This document shows, in pieces, positions 20,066 through 29,388 of a stretch of 32,446 nucleotides of DNA. This DNA comes from Candidatus Bathyarchaeota archaeon. GTDB lineage: Archaea; Thermoproteota; Bathyarchaeia; Bathyarchaeales; DTEX01. Numbering within the stretch: position 1 is the first letter of the stretch; every line of letters begins with the position of its first letter. The notes under the pieces are model-generated. The model was not told where the DNA came from and did not search any database. It saw only the letters and a list, made by a program, of their open reading frames with translations. The stretch lies in NCBI GenBank assembly GCA_018396555.1, contig JAGTQL010000008.1, positions 1-32,446 on the forward strand. The letters are read 5' to 3'. Both the position numbers and the translations under genes were made by a program.

Positions 20066-21238
20066 TCAATAATGAATCTCCACAATATCCCCATCCATCA
20101 ATGCATGTCCTGAACCAACCTTCTCACCGGGATATTTAGCGCTTGGACCCCATATGCGAGCATATTTGAAACCCTTATACATTTCGCTATGTAGCTTTTT
20201 AGCCACATCAAGGACGCTGGCTCTGCTCTTAACTACAAGAGGTTTCTCCGAAGTTTTCTTAGATGATGGTTCTTTGGTGTAAACCCTAATCACTTCAAGC
20301 ATTCGAAATATATTCTCACCCAGCTTCTCCAAGCCGGCATTATTTAAGCATGAAACTGCCATCAGAGGCAAATTTCTTCCCCTAAGAGCGCCCTTCAAGA
20401 TCTTAAAGTTTATTTCGGCGCTCGGCGAATCCGATTTGTTGGCAACTATAATCGTTGGCTTATAAACATTGCTTGAAAAAAGCGAATCTTCAATATCGTC
20501 CAACTTAACCTTGCCGCTTATTTTAACTAAAGCCGACGTAATTCGATAACTATTAAGCAGCCTCTTAATTTCTTCATAGGTACAGTCAACCAGGGTTCCA
20601 CCTCCTATGATTTGAATGCCCACGCCGTAAGCCCGCCTACTGACTTCAACTTCACCCTCAGGTTTCTCGATAAGTATGCCGGTTTTCTCGAGCTCCGAGG
20701 ATATCATAGCGAATTGTTCAAGGGCATTTTCAGACAAATCGACCATGATGATTAAACCATCGGCGTTTCGCGCCAAACTTAATACTTGTGTGCCTTCCAT
20801 CCGACCCTCTGAAGCTCCCTCCACTATTGCTGGGGCCTCAATCAGCTGGAACTGTACATCCTCATATTGTAGAATACCGGGCGTTGGCTTCTGCGTAGTG
20901 AAAGGCAGCGGGCTTATCTCCGGGCTAGCATTAGTTACAGACGCCAGCAGGCTGCTTTTGCCAACGTTAGGCGGACCGATGATTACTATTTGTCCCGCCC
21001 CCTCTTTAGGTATTGCAAACCCCGCTCTACTGCCCTTTCTCCGGGCTTTAGACTTCTCAAGTTCCCGCTCGAGCTCAGCAATTCTACGCTTAACATTTGC
21101 TAGGAGCTTGCTGGTTCCCTTATGTTTGGGGACGAGCGATATGAATTCTCGCATCAGCCTTATCTTTTCAGGCGTTGAACGGCAGGCTACAACCTCAGCC
21201 CATTTGACTTTGGCTTCTGCCGGAAGATTTGTAACCAT
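20066..21238 (-). CDS. OBG/DRG-type GTPase with C-terminal TGS domain
   Basis: G1 GPPNVGKSSLL, G4 NKSD, C-terminal TGS SRASVLDVAKKLHSEMYKGFKYARIWG...MDGDIVEIHY. Confidence 0.92.
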   Translation of the reverse strand: MVTNLPAEAKVKWAEVVACRSTPEKIRLMREFISLVPKHKGTSKLLANVKRRIAELERELEKSKARRKGSRAGFAIPKEGAGQIVIIGPPNVGKSSLLASVTNASPEISPLPFTTQKPTPGILQYEDVQFQLIEAPAIVEGASEGRMEGTQVLSLARNADGLIIMVDLSENALEQFAMISSELEKTGILIEKPEGEVEVSRRAYGVGIQIIGGGTLVDCTYEEIKRLLNSYRITSALVKISGKVKLDDIEDSLFSSNVYKPTIIVANKSDSPSAEINFKILKGALRGRNLPLMAVSCLNNAGLEKLGENIFRMLEVIRVYTKEPSSKKTSEKPLVVKSRASVLDVAKKLHSEMYKGFKYARIWGPSAKYPGEKVGSGHALMDGDIVEIHY

Positions 21239-21260
21239 CTTTCCTCTAACTGATTATATG

Positions 21261-22508
21261 TTAAGATCCTTTTTGTGTTTTCTCTATTCTCACGCCATTT
21301 CCTATCCTTGAAACCCAGCCGTTTTTAGCGCCGGATGATAAGCATACGTCAACAACCTTTTTACCCACATTTTCATCCTTAATTAGCGCGATTATGCTCC
21401 CTCCCATACCTGCACCGGATATTTTGGCACCGTAAGCTCCGGCTTCCAGAGCCGCCTCACATACACGCTCAATCTCCGGCAGGCTTACATCATAGAGATC
21501 TCTGAGCAATGCATGCTGAGCATTCATTATCTCACCTAAAAGCCTATAATTGAATTCGTTCACGGAACCTTTCTGCACCCTCTTCCACGCGTCCTCGCCT
21601 AAATTTAACATGATCTCTTTTTCATTAGCTTTCTCAAACCTAAGTATTTTAAGCGCTATCTCTGTTAATCTGTGCATTTTCAACGTGAATAAAATTCTTT
21701 TGCGTGATGTTTCGCTTATAATTGACAAGTGATCTTCAATCTCATCTTCAGTTACATCTTCCCACGCAGGCTCATTGAATCTCCATCCTAATTTGGTCTT
21801 TAAGCTCTGCGGAACAGCCGCGCTTCTCATTAAGGCTTCTAGGCCTAGGTTTATATCCATCTGTCTTCTTGGATGAATGTCTCCGGTTGAATGCCTAATT
21901 CCGGAGTCCAATATGGCGAATGTCAGATTTTTAAATGGAAGCTCCTCAACGTTGTAGGGCGGCCTACATTCCAATTTTATTATGCCGCCGAATGCGACGC
22001 CGTACTGGTCAAGCCTCCCGCAGGGTATACCTGCCTCCATATTCTCAGCTGCAAACGATATTTCAGCAATATCTTTCCTACTTAGCCCTAAATTGAAGAC
22101 GTGATTTAAGAGATCAGTAAACGCTACTTCAAGCGCTGCGCTGCTGGCTAATCCTGAACCTATGGGTATATCGCTTTTAACTGTAACGTTCATGCCTCTG
22201 AGCCTTTCAGCTAGGTTCCTCTTAACCAGCACGTTCACAACGCCCCGTAAATAATCGCCAAAGAACTTTCCACCATGCATCTTGTTAATGCCTACTTCGA
22301 ATGAATCTACGCAGGGTTCACCATATTTCTCAAGATCAAGGGACTTGATGGTGAAAACCTTATTTCCAGAAAGGCTTGCTGAAACATACAGTCTTAAGTT
22401 GATCGCCACTGGAACAACCGGCAGTCCTTTATAGTCTTGGTGCGTATTTAGAAAGTCAGCTCTTCCAGGTGAAGAAACAATAAACTGTGCGTCCATAAGC
22501 ATTCTCAC
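21261..22508 (-). CDS. GHMP kinase, galactokinase-like
   Basis: SSPGRADFLNTHQDYKGLPV, PIGSGLASSAALEVA, GRLDQYG, C-terminal AKISGAGMGGSIIAL. Adjacent to galT. Confidence 0.85.
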   Translation of the reverse strand: MRMLMDAQFIVSSPGRADFLNTHQDYKGLPVVPVAINLRLYVSASLSGNKVFTIKSLDLEKYGEPCVDSFEVGINKMHGGKFFGDYLRGVVNVLVKRNLAERLRGMNVTVKSDIPIGSGLASSAALEVAFTDLLNHVFNLGLSRKDIAEISFAAENMEAGIPCGRLDQYGVAFGGIIKLECRPPYNVEELPFKNLTFAILDSGIRHSTGDIHPRRQMDINLGLEALMRSAAVPQSLKTKLGWRFNEPAWEDVTEDEIEDHLSIISETSRKRILFTLKMHRLTEIALKILRFEKANEKEIMLNLGEDAWKRVQKGSVNEFNYRLLGEIMNAQHALLRDLYDVSLPEIERVCEAALEAGAYGAKISGAGMGGSIIALIKDENVGKKVVDVCLSSGAKNGWVSRIGNGVRIEKTQKGS

Positions 22509-22519
22509 CTAATACGATA

Positions 22520-23473
22520 TTATGTTTCCGGGCTTTCTCTTAATTCTTTGGCTTTGATCTCAGGAGTATAGTCAAATGTTACCGTTCCAGCCCCTGTTTC
22601 AACGCTTGCAAAATATTTTATCTTACTTTTCTCTCTGTATGGCGGGTAGAATTCTACATGGAAATGATAGTATGGGTATGGCTTATTATCCGTTGGCCTC
22701 TGATGTAGAACCATCATGTATGGAAAACTCATATTGAATAGGTTGTCGAATTTCCTCAGAATCTGCTTCAGTATTGAGGCGAAAGAATTCTTCTCATTAC
22801 TGGTCAAATCTATTAACGCGCCGAGATGCCTCTTTGGGTATATATGAACCCCATATGGCCAGCGTGCAAAAAATGGCAGAAAACATACAAAATCTTCATT
22901 TTCACATATTACCCGCACAGCATCATCCCTCTCTTTCTCAATTATCTCGCAAAATAGGCATTGGCCATTCCTTCGCCAGTAGCGTTTACTTGATTCCAGC
23001 TCACGCTTTATAAGCGGCGGTATGAATGGAAAAGCGTATATTTGACCATGGGGATGATCCAATGTGACCCCAATTATTCTGCCTTTATTCTCAAATATAA
23101 AAACATATTTCACATATTCCTTTTTACCTAAATCCTCGAAGCGATCTGCCCAAAGATCGATTATAGCTCTAATATTCTCAATGCTTAAATCGGCTAACGT
23201 AGCATCATGCTTAGGCGTGTAGATTACAACCTCGCAGACACCCTTTGAGGGTCTATGGCGATACAATTTATCAGACTTGACGTTGGGCAGCGGCGGATCA
23301 GCACGTAAAGATGGAAATCTATTCGGTATGCTCAGGACAGTCCATCCTGATGCTGGCACTTCCTCCGAGCCAGGGCAGAATGGGCAGAAGCCCTCGGGAA
23401 GCAGAGGGCGCCTTCCTCGTTCACCCGACACGATTATCCATTCGCGAAGTATGGGATCCCATCTAAGCTCCAT
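22520..23473 (-). CDS. galT: Galactose-1-phosphate uridylyltransferase
   Basis: MELRWDPILREWIIVSGERGRRP, CPFCPG, LDHPHGQIYAFPFIPP, YGVHIYPKRHLG. Confidence 0.93.
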   Translation of the reverse strand: MELRWDPILREWIIVSGERGRRPLLPEGFCPFCPGSEEVPASGWTVLSIPNRFPSLRADPPLPNVKSDKLYRHRPSKGVCEVVIYTPKHDATLADLSIENIRAIIDLWADRFEDLGKKEYVKYVFIFENKGRIIGVTLDHPHGQIYAFPFIPPLIKRELESSKRYWRRNGQCLFCEIIEKERDDAVRVICENEDFVCFLPFFARWPYGVHIYPKRHLGALIDLTSNEKNSFASILKQILRKFDNLFNMSFPYMMVLHQRPTDNKPYPYYHFHVEFYPPYREKSKIKYFASVETGAGTVTFDYTPEIKAKELRESPET

Positions 23474-23622
23474 GAGTCCACGCGCTCCAGGCACTATAGA
23501 AAGGAGAGGAGAAAAGGGTTAAATTTGCTTTTTGGTATTTGCTTAGAAAGAGGGAAAAACGTGATAATTCTGAAAGAATATGTTACCTTTCTAAAAACAA
23601 AAAATAGAGGGAGTTTGAAGAT

Positions 23623-24858
23623 TCAATATCTTCCGTGTTTTTCTACGGCTTTTATAATCGCCCTCATGTTTTCTATAGGGGTTTCACCCGGTATTTCAGC
23701 TACACCGGGGGCTAGTATGAAGCCGCCGCCAGACATAACATCTTTCAGTAGATCCCTTACGTATTCCTCTATTTTTTCAGGCGTGCCGCTGACCATTAAT
23801 GGTATTGGAAGACCGCCCATTACGCAGCTGTGTCCCCCAAGTACTTTCTTGGCTTTACGGATATCTGTCTTCTCAAAATACGCAATTCCCCATCCCTTAG
23901 GCAGCTCTAGTATAGTTTCTAGGTGAGCATCATGATAGCCCTCGAAGAAAACAAATGATTTTATGCCATTATCGTATAGCTCAACAATGATCCTTTTCAA
24001 ATAAGGCCAATAGAATTCATTGTAGAGTTTAGGCGCCAGATACTCGTTTAGATGTAAGGGTATAAATGCCAGATTCGCTCCAGCGGGCTTAAGAGCCAAT
24101 GCCACATTCAAGATTGGTTTAACCAAGGCTTCGCATGCGGACTTAACCTTATCCGGAACCCTACGGACATCAATAAGTGCACCAGTGGGCTTCCTGAGGA
24201 AATCCCCTATGAAGTCTAGAGGACAATATGCGAATGTTATTGGTAACGAGGGATAGCCCACCTTAGCTAAATCAGCGCCTAAGGCTCCAAGAAAACTGCC
24301 AAACTTAAGAGACTCCATTCCTAATCTCACTAACACCGCCATTGCTTGCTGCGACCCCGGCGCCTCCAGGGTTCCGCAAGTCCTAGGTAGAACAGTTTTT
24401 ATAATAAATTCCACAGGATCCTCAATAAGCTCATCATATTCGCTGAGGCTCACGAATTCCCCGCCGATAAATTGGAATGGAATATTGTGCGGCAACTCCC
24501 TACCAGGCCACCTAGTATATTTGTCATGGAGAATGTCATGCATGGGCCCAGTTAGGAAGCGTACCAGAGGAGCTATGTCGGGGTGATTAGAGAAGGCGAC
24601 GCTGAAGATGAATCCTTCCGCTCCAGGCGCAAGCACAAGCATATCATGGAGGAAGTCTGAGGCGAATTTCACAGCGGATTCCCTAGTCTTATCATAGTTA
24701 AATAGGAAATCATCCACAGTTATGCCGGAGTATTTAGCCATGAACTCGCCGAAGCATGAGGCGAACGATAATGGGACCCTATCGGGCTCCTTTAATTCCA
24801 TTACTCTTGATAAACGCTCGGATTTCTCTCTCATTAATTCTTCAGGCATTTTGCTCAT
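23623..24858 (-). CDS. Uroporphyrinogen decarboxylase (UroD/MtaA-fold) family protein, likely corrinoid-linked methyltransferase-like
   Basis: ELKEPDRVPL N-terminus; C-terminal GTPEKIEEYVRDLLKDVMSGGGFILAPGVAEIPGETPIENMRAIIKAVEKHG typical of UroD-like proteins. Next to a corrinoid-protein gene. Confidence 0.85.
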   Translation of the reverse strand: MSKMPEELMREKSERLSRVMELKEPDRVPLSFASCFGEFMAKYSGITVDDFLFNYDKTRESAVKFASDFLHDMLVLAPGAEGFIFSVAFSNHPDIAPLVRFLTGPMHDILHDKYTRWPGRELPHNIPFQFIGGEFVSLSEYDELIEDPVEFIIKTVLPRTCGTLEAPGSQQAMAVLVRLGMESLKFGSFLGALGADLAKVGYPSLPITFAYCPLDFIGDFLRKPTGALIDVRRVPDKVKSACEALVKPILNVALALKPAGANLAFIPLHLNEYLAPKLYNEFYWPYLKRIIVELYDNGIKSFVFFEGYHDAHLETILELPKGWGIAYFEKTDIRKAKKVLGGHSCVMGGLPIPLMVSGTPEKIEEYVRDLLKDVMSGGGFILAPGVAEIPGETPIENMRAIIKAVEKHGRY

Positions 24859-24868
24859 TCGAAGCACC

Positions 24869-25513
24869 TCAATATGTCATAACGCTTACTAATTCCCTAC
24901 ACTTCCTTACACCGATAGTTGCTTGATCCGCCCATTCATCTGCTTCAACATACTGTTTCGCATTCTCATCCACCCTCCCCCCCGCCAATTATTACTTTAA
25001 TCTTATCTCTTAATCCGGCTGATTTCAGCCCTCAACGGTTTTCTTCATAGATTCTATCGCCAGTGTTAGCAGCCCGCTCATCCCCACAATATTTGGCTTG
25101 TGTTCCATTACTGCCTTGACAAATCTTTCCGGCGGAACATCTACGCCCAAATCTATTACTTCAAATCCCGCCGCTTGGCTGAACGCTTTGAAAATATTTT
25201 TTCCAATATCATGAATATCTCCTTGAACCGTGCCCAGTACTATTGTTCCAATAGGCTTAACTTCCCTTGTAACCTTCGGTAGAGCGGCCTCCATAACTCT
25301 ATTAAATATCTCGCCTGCATAAACGAGTTCCGATAGGAAGTATTCGCCTCTTTCAAATCTCTCGCCAATTACTGTAGTTGCCCTCCTACAAGCTTCAAGA
25401 ACATCGGTAGGATCCCCGCCCTCTTTAAGAAGCCCTTCAACAAGATTTAGAACTTTATCCTCCTCAAGGTTAACGAAGGCATCAACTAGCTCATCTAACG
25501 GAGATGAGTCCAT
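24869..25513 (-). pseudogene. Corrinoid (B12)-binding methyltransferase protein (MtaC/MtbC-like), two apparent frameshifts (intact ORF part 25025-25513)
   Basis: B12 motif GDIHDIGKNIF (DxHxxG) and GMSGLLT. Out-of-frame continuation reads (GL)KSAGLRDKIKVIIGGG(R)VDENAKQYVEADEWADQATIGVRKCRELVSVMTY*. Confidence 0.85.
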
Positions 25514-25635
25514 AAAACATTGCCTCCAAAAGCATTTTTAATATTTACTGGAGGTGTTATAAACTTTTCTGACGGATCCTTTTTAGGAAACCCTTTTAAA
25601 GATTTTCATGATATCTTTATTTCTGGCGACTTAAA

Positions 25636-26175
25636 ATGGAAGTGTTTGAGGCGATAAGAACTAGAAGAAGTATAAGAAACTATGAGCAGAAGCCCGTTGA
25701 AGAGGGGAAGGTTCGAAAGGTTCTTGAAGCCGCGAGGCTTGCGCCATCCGCTGGCAATAGACAGCCATGGCGCTTCATTGTTATTACGGATCCGAAAGTA
25801 AAGGAGAAACTTAGGGAGGCGAAGGAAAAACGTATGCCGCCTCACATCAGGCCTCCTAGCCGCGGAGGCCCGCTTTCAGCACCGGTCATAATAGTTGGTT
25901 GTGCAGTACCTAGCGATAGCTTCCCAGGAACGGACTTTTGGAAGATCGATGTTGCCATAGCCTTACAAAATCTTGTTCTTGCAGCTTGGGAGGAGGAGCT
26001 CGGAACATGCTGGATCGGCGTCTTCCATGAGGAAGAGGAAGTCAAGGGGATTTTGGGCATACCAAAAGAGGCACATGTAGTTGCAATGATAGCTTTAGGT
26101 TATCCAGCTGAGAGGAAGGGACCAGTAACCGACCGGAAACCGCTTGAGGAGATAGTTCGTTATAATCATTGGTAG
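25636..26175 (+). CDS. Nitroreductase family protein
   Basis: MEVFEAIRTRRSIRNYEQKPV, APSAGNRQPWRFIVI, ALGYPAERKGPVTDRKPLEEIV. Confidence 0.92.
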   Translation: MEVFEAIRTRRSIRNYEQKPVEEGKVRKVLEAARLAPSAGNRQPWRFIVITDPKVKEKLREAKEKRMPPHIRPPSRGGPLSAPVIIVGCAVPSDSFPGTDFWKIDVAIALQNLVLAAWEEELGTCWIGVFHEEEEVKGILGIPKEAHVVAMIALGYPAERKGPVTDRKPLEEIVRYNHW

Positions 26176-26341
26176 ATAACTACTCATCGTCCGCTTAATT
26201 TTTTATGATGCATTCATGTAACTAACACATGTTTTTCTCCAATGGAAACTTACGGGTACTGAAATATATCGGCATATTATGATAGAATAAGATGTGCCGA
26301 TGAGAATAGGATATATAAATTTAGGAATTGTCTCATTATCT

Positions 26342-27071
26342 ATGGGTGTCTCCCGATGGAAACATGTAGCTGCCGCGATAGTAATCAATTTATGCCTCGG
26401 AGCCGTGTATGCCTTCAGCATAATTATTTCGCCGTTTGAAGGGGAATTTGGCTGGAGAAGAACTGAAACAACCATAGCTTTCACGATAGCATTGTTAACA
26501 TTCGCTTTATCCATGATTCCAGCTGGAAAACTTCAAGACAAAAAGGGCCGCGGATAACTGTAGGTATAGGCGGTTTTCTACTTGGCTTAGGAATGATCCT
26601 TTCAAGCTGCATGAACTCTTTATCGTGGCTGTATATGAACTACGGCTTGCTTGTAGGGCTTGGCATAGGCTTCGCATATGGAGCCCCAATAGCGGCATGC
26701 AACAAGTGGTTTCCGGACAAAAAGGGCTTAGTTACCGGGCTTGTTGTTTTTGGCTCCAATGCCTTAGGCAGAATCTTTTGGGGTTTACTTGGAGATAAGA
26801 TTGGAAGAGCGAAAGCCCTAACAATAGATTTTCTAGCATGCTTAATTGCGCTATTAATAATTTCAGGGTTATTCTTCATTCAGCCGCTTTTTATAATAAG
26901 CATATAGGCTTGTGTTTCGGAGGATTTCTAGCCATATATCCAGCTATAACATCAGATTATTATGGAAGCAAAAATCTGGGAGTAAACTATGGGATCATGT
27001 TAAAAGCGGAAAAAGAAAAACCTGAAAATCATCCCTTTTTATTGCTTACAATAAGAGGGAAAAGAAGATGA
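26342..27071 (+). pseudogene. Decayed MFS transporter (oxalate/formate antiporter-like)
   Basis: Collinear fragments in shifting frames: MGVSRWKHVAAAIVINLCLGAVYAFSII...; ITVGIGGFLLGLGMILSS...CNKWFPDKKGLVTGLVVFG / SNALGRIFWGLLGDKIGR; IGLCFGGFLAIYPAITSDYYGSKNLGVNYGIM. Confidence 0.85.
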
Positions 27072-27144
27072 AAGCTGCCAAATAACTTAAGTGAGCCGCT
27101 ACGATTAAATACTTCCACTTTAAGGTTTATGATGGGGAAGAACT

Positions 27145-27786
27145 TTGAACAGAACATATCTGAAAGTGTTCTTTCAGCCAAGTCTCGAAAATTCTACCTT
27201 CGTCACCGGATTGCCATCCATAGGGAACGTTGGCGTTACAGCAGTAAATTTATTAACCGAGCACTCTCAAGCCAAACTAATCGCTGAGCTGTATTCGCCG
27301 ACCCTACCTGATTACACAATTGTAGATGAAGATGGATTATGCAATTTGCTAAGATATCGGATTTTAATATCAACGCTGGAAACTAACCTAGTGATGCTTA
27401 TTGGTGATACGCAGCCTCCTGTTGAGGATTTACCGGCCTATTATGAGGTATGCGGAGACATATTAGACTTTGCGGATAAACTTAACTGCAATTTCATCAT
27501 AACGTTGGATGGTTTCCCAGCTATACATGCCCAGAGGGAGATATATGTTGCAGGGACCTCGAGCAAAATTGTTTCAGAATTCATCTCATTAGGCGTGAAA
27601 CTATATTCCGGTGGAAGGATTATAGGATTATCTGGGCTTCTCCTAGGGCTGGCGAAATTACGTGGTATAGACGGCATATGCCTCCTAAGTCCAATCACGG
27701 ATTTAATATCCGATCAGGAGGCAGCATTTAACATGTATAAGTTTTTGAGGAAAACTTTGAAGTTTACATCTGAAAATATGATTTAA
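27145..27786 (+). CDS. PAC2 family protein (proteasome assembly chaperone-like)
   Basis: TFVTGLPSIGNVGVTAVNLL, IGDTQPP, GGRIIGLSGLLLGLAKLRGIDGICLLSPI. Confidence 0.85.
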   Translation: MNRTYLKVFFQPSLENSTFVTGLPSIGNVGVTAVNLLTEHSQAKLIAELYSPTLPDYTIVDEDGLCNLLRYRILISTLETNLVMLIGDTQPPVEDLPAYYEVCGDILDFADKLNCNFIITLDGFPAIHAQREIYVAGTSSKIVSEFISLGVKLYSGGRIIGLSGLLLGLAKLRGIDGICLLSPITDLISDQEAAFNMYKFLRKTLKFTSENMI

Positions 27787-27805
27787 AATAAACTTTTCAG
27801 CCAAG

Positions 27806-29278
27806 TTATGCGTTCTTATGCACTTCTGTCTCTCTAATTTTCTGTATCTTCTCCCTAATTATTTTGTTTGCTATGTTCGGATCGGCTTTACCCTTTGTAA
27901 GCCTCATTAATTGACCTATAAGGTAATGTATTGCCTTGTCATCTACAAGTGCATCCCTAACGGCCTTTTGATTCTCAGTAAAAACTTTATTCGCCAGCTC
28001 ATTAAGCATATCTTCATCCATTATTTTGATAAGCCCTTTCTCCATAACTATTTCCCTTGGATCCTTTCCGGAGACGATTATTTCTGGAAGTATCTTTTTA
28101 GCGATCTTACCGCTTATTACGCCCTCTTCGATTAGGCGTATCATGTCCACAAGTTTCTGCGGAGTTATTTTTGACTCATAAAGTTCAATGTTGTTTTCAT
28201 AGAGGTAGCGGAGCAGATCGCTCATCATCCAATTGCTTATCTCCTTAGGTTTATCATAGAGTTTCACGCATTCCTCAAAGAAATCCGCTAAAGATTTGGA
28301 GCTCACCAGAACTTCAGCATCATATTTTGGCAGCCCATACATCTTCATGAATCGTTCAATTCTCTCTTCAGGAAGCTCCGGCATCTCAGCTTTCACTTCT
28401 TCAATAAAGCTCTTGCTGATTAAGATGGGTGCGAGATCCATTTCTGGAAAGTACCGGTAGTCTTGCTCCTCCTCTTTAGTTCTAAGTGAAACGGTAATTC
28501 TCCGAATTTCATCCCAATGCCTAGTCTCACGTTTGACAGTGATCCCCTTTTCAACGAGCCCCCTCTGTCTAATAATTTCAAAGCTTAATGCTCTCTCAAC
28601 TTCCTTAAAGGAAGTTATATTTTTAATCTCAACCCTTGTTCCGCCAGCCAATGATATATTGGCATCGCAGCGCATTGAACCTTCCAAGCTCCCATCAAAT
28701 ATCCCCAAATGTTCAAGTATGTTCCTAAGCTTCTGAAGAAATATTCTGGCCTCCCTAGGGGATTTCAGATCCGGCTCGGTAACGATTTCCAGAAGAGCTA
28801 CTCCGGAACGATTGTAATCAACAAGCGTATATGGGGATTGGTCGATTGGTCCCACATGCACAAGCCTTCCGGGATCCTCCTCAAGATGAACCCTACTTAT
28901 CCGAATCTTTTTCCGGTAACCCTGATCCTCAATATATAAATATCCATTAACGGCTAATGGAGCCCCGCCAGCCCTATCATACTGGGTTATCTGAAAGTTT
29001 TTCGGCAAATCAGGATAATAGTAGTTTTTCCTGAAGAATATCATTTCCTCTGAAATCTGACAGTTCAGCGCAAGCGCCGCCATAATTGCATATTTAACAG
29101 CTTTCTTATTCAACACGGGAAGCGAGCCTGGAAGCCCTAAGCAAACTGGACATACAAGCGTGTTAGGATCCTTTCCTCTATAGTCCGAGGGGCAATTGCA
29201 GAAAAGCTTAGTTTTTAAGCTTGTTAATTGCGTATGAACCTCAAGCCCTATTTTAACGCTTTCTTCAATGCTCTCCAT
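27806..29278 (-). CDS. gatB: Asp-tRNA(Asn)/Glu-tRNA(Gln) amidotransferase subunit B
   Basis: KIGLEVHTQLTSLKTKLFCNCPSDYRGKDPNTLVCPVCLGLPGSLPVLN; C-terminal YqeY-like tail. Confidence 0.96.
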   Translation of the reverse strand: MESIEESVKIGLEVHTQLTSLKTKLFCNCPSDYRGKDPNTLVCPVCLGLPGSLPVLNKKAVKYAIMAALALNCQISEEMIFFRKNYYYPDLPKNFQITQYDRAGGAPLAVNGYLYIEDQGYRKKIRISRVHLEEDPGRLVHVGPIDQSPYTLVDYNRSGVALLEIVTEPDLKSPREARIFLQKLRNILEHLGIFDGSLEGSMRCDANISLAGGTRVEIKNITSFKEVERALSFEIIRQRGLVEKGITVKRETRHWDEIRRITVSLRTKEEEQDYRYFPEMDLAPILISKSFIEEVKAEMPELPEERIERFMKMYGLPKYDAEVLVSSKSLADFFEECVKLYDKPKEISNWMMSDLLRYLYENNIELYESKITPQKLVDMIRLIEEGVISGKIAKKILPEIIVSGKDPREIVMEKGLIKIMDEDMLNELANKVFTENQKAVRDALVDDKAIHYLIGQLMRLTKGKADPNIANKIIREKIQKIRETEVHKNA

Positions 29279-29388
29279 GCTAGGATACCGCTACAACAAT
29301 AAATCTAAATATTTCAGTAATAAGCAAATATATAAAACCATTTCTCATTCTCTATTTTCAGGTTGGGAAAGAATCATAGAGCACATTT

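Noticed and set aside
20676-21311. 211-aa plus-strand ORF antisense to the TGS GTPase
   Set aside because: Fully antisense to a well-supported GTPase; composition is typical of a shadow ORF.
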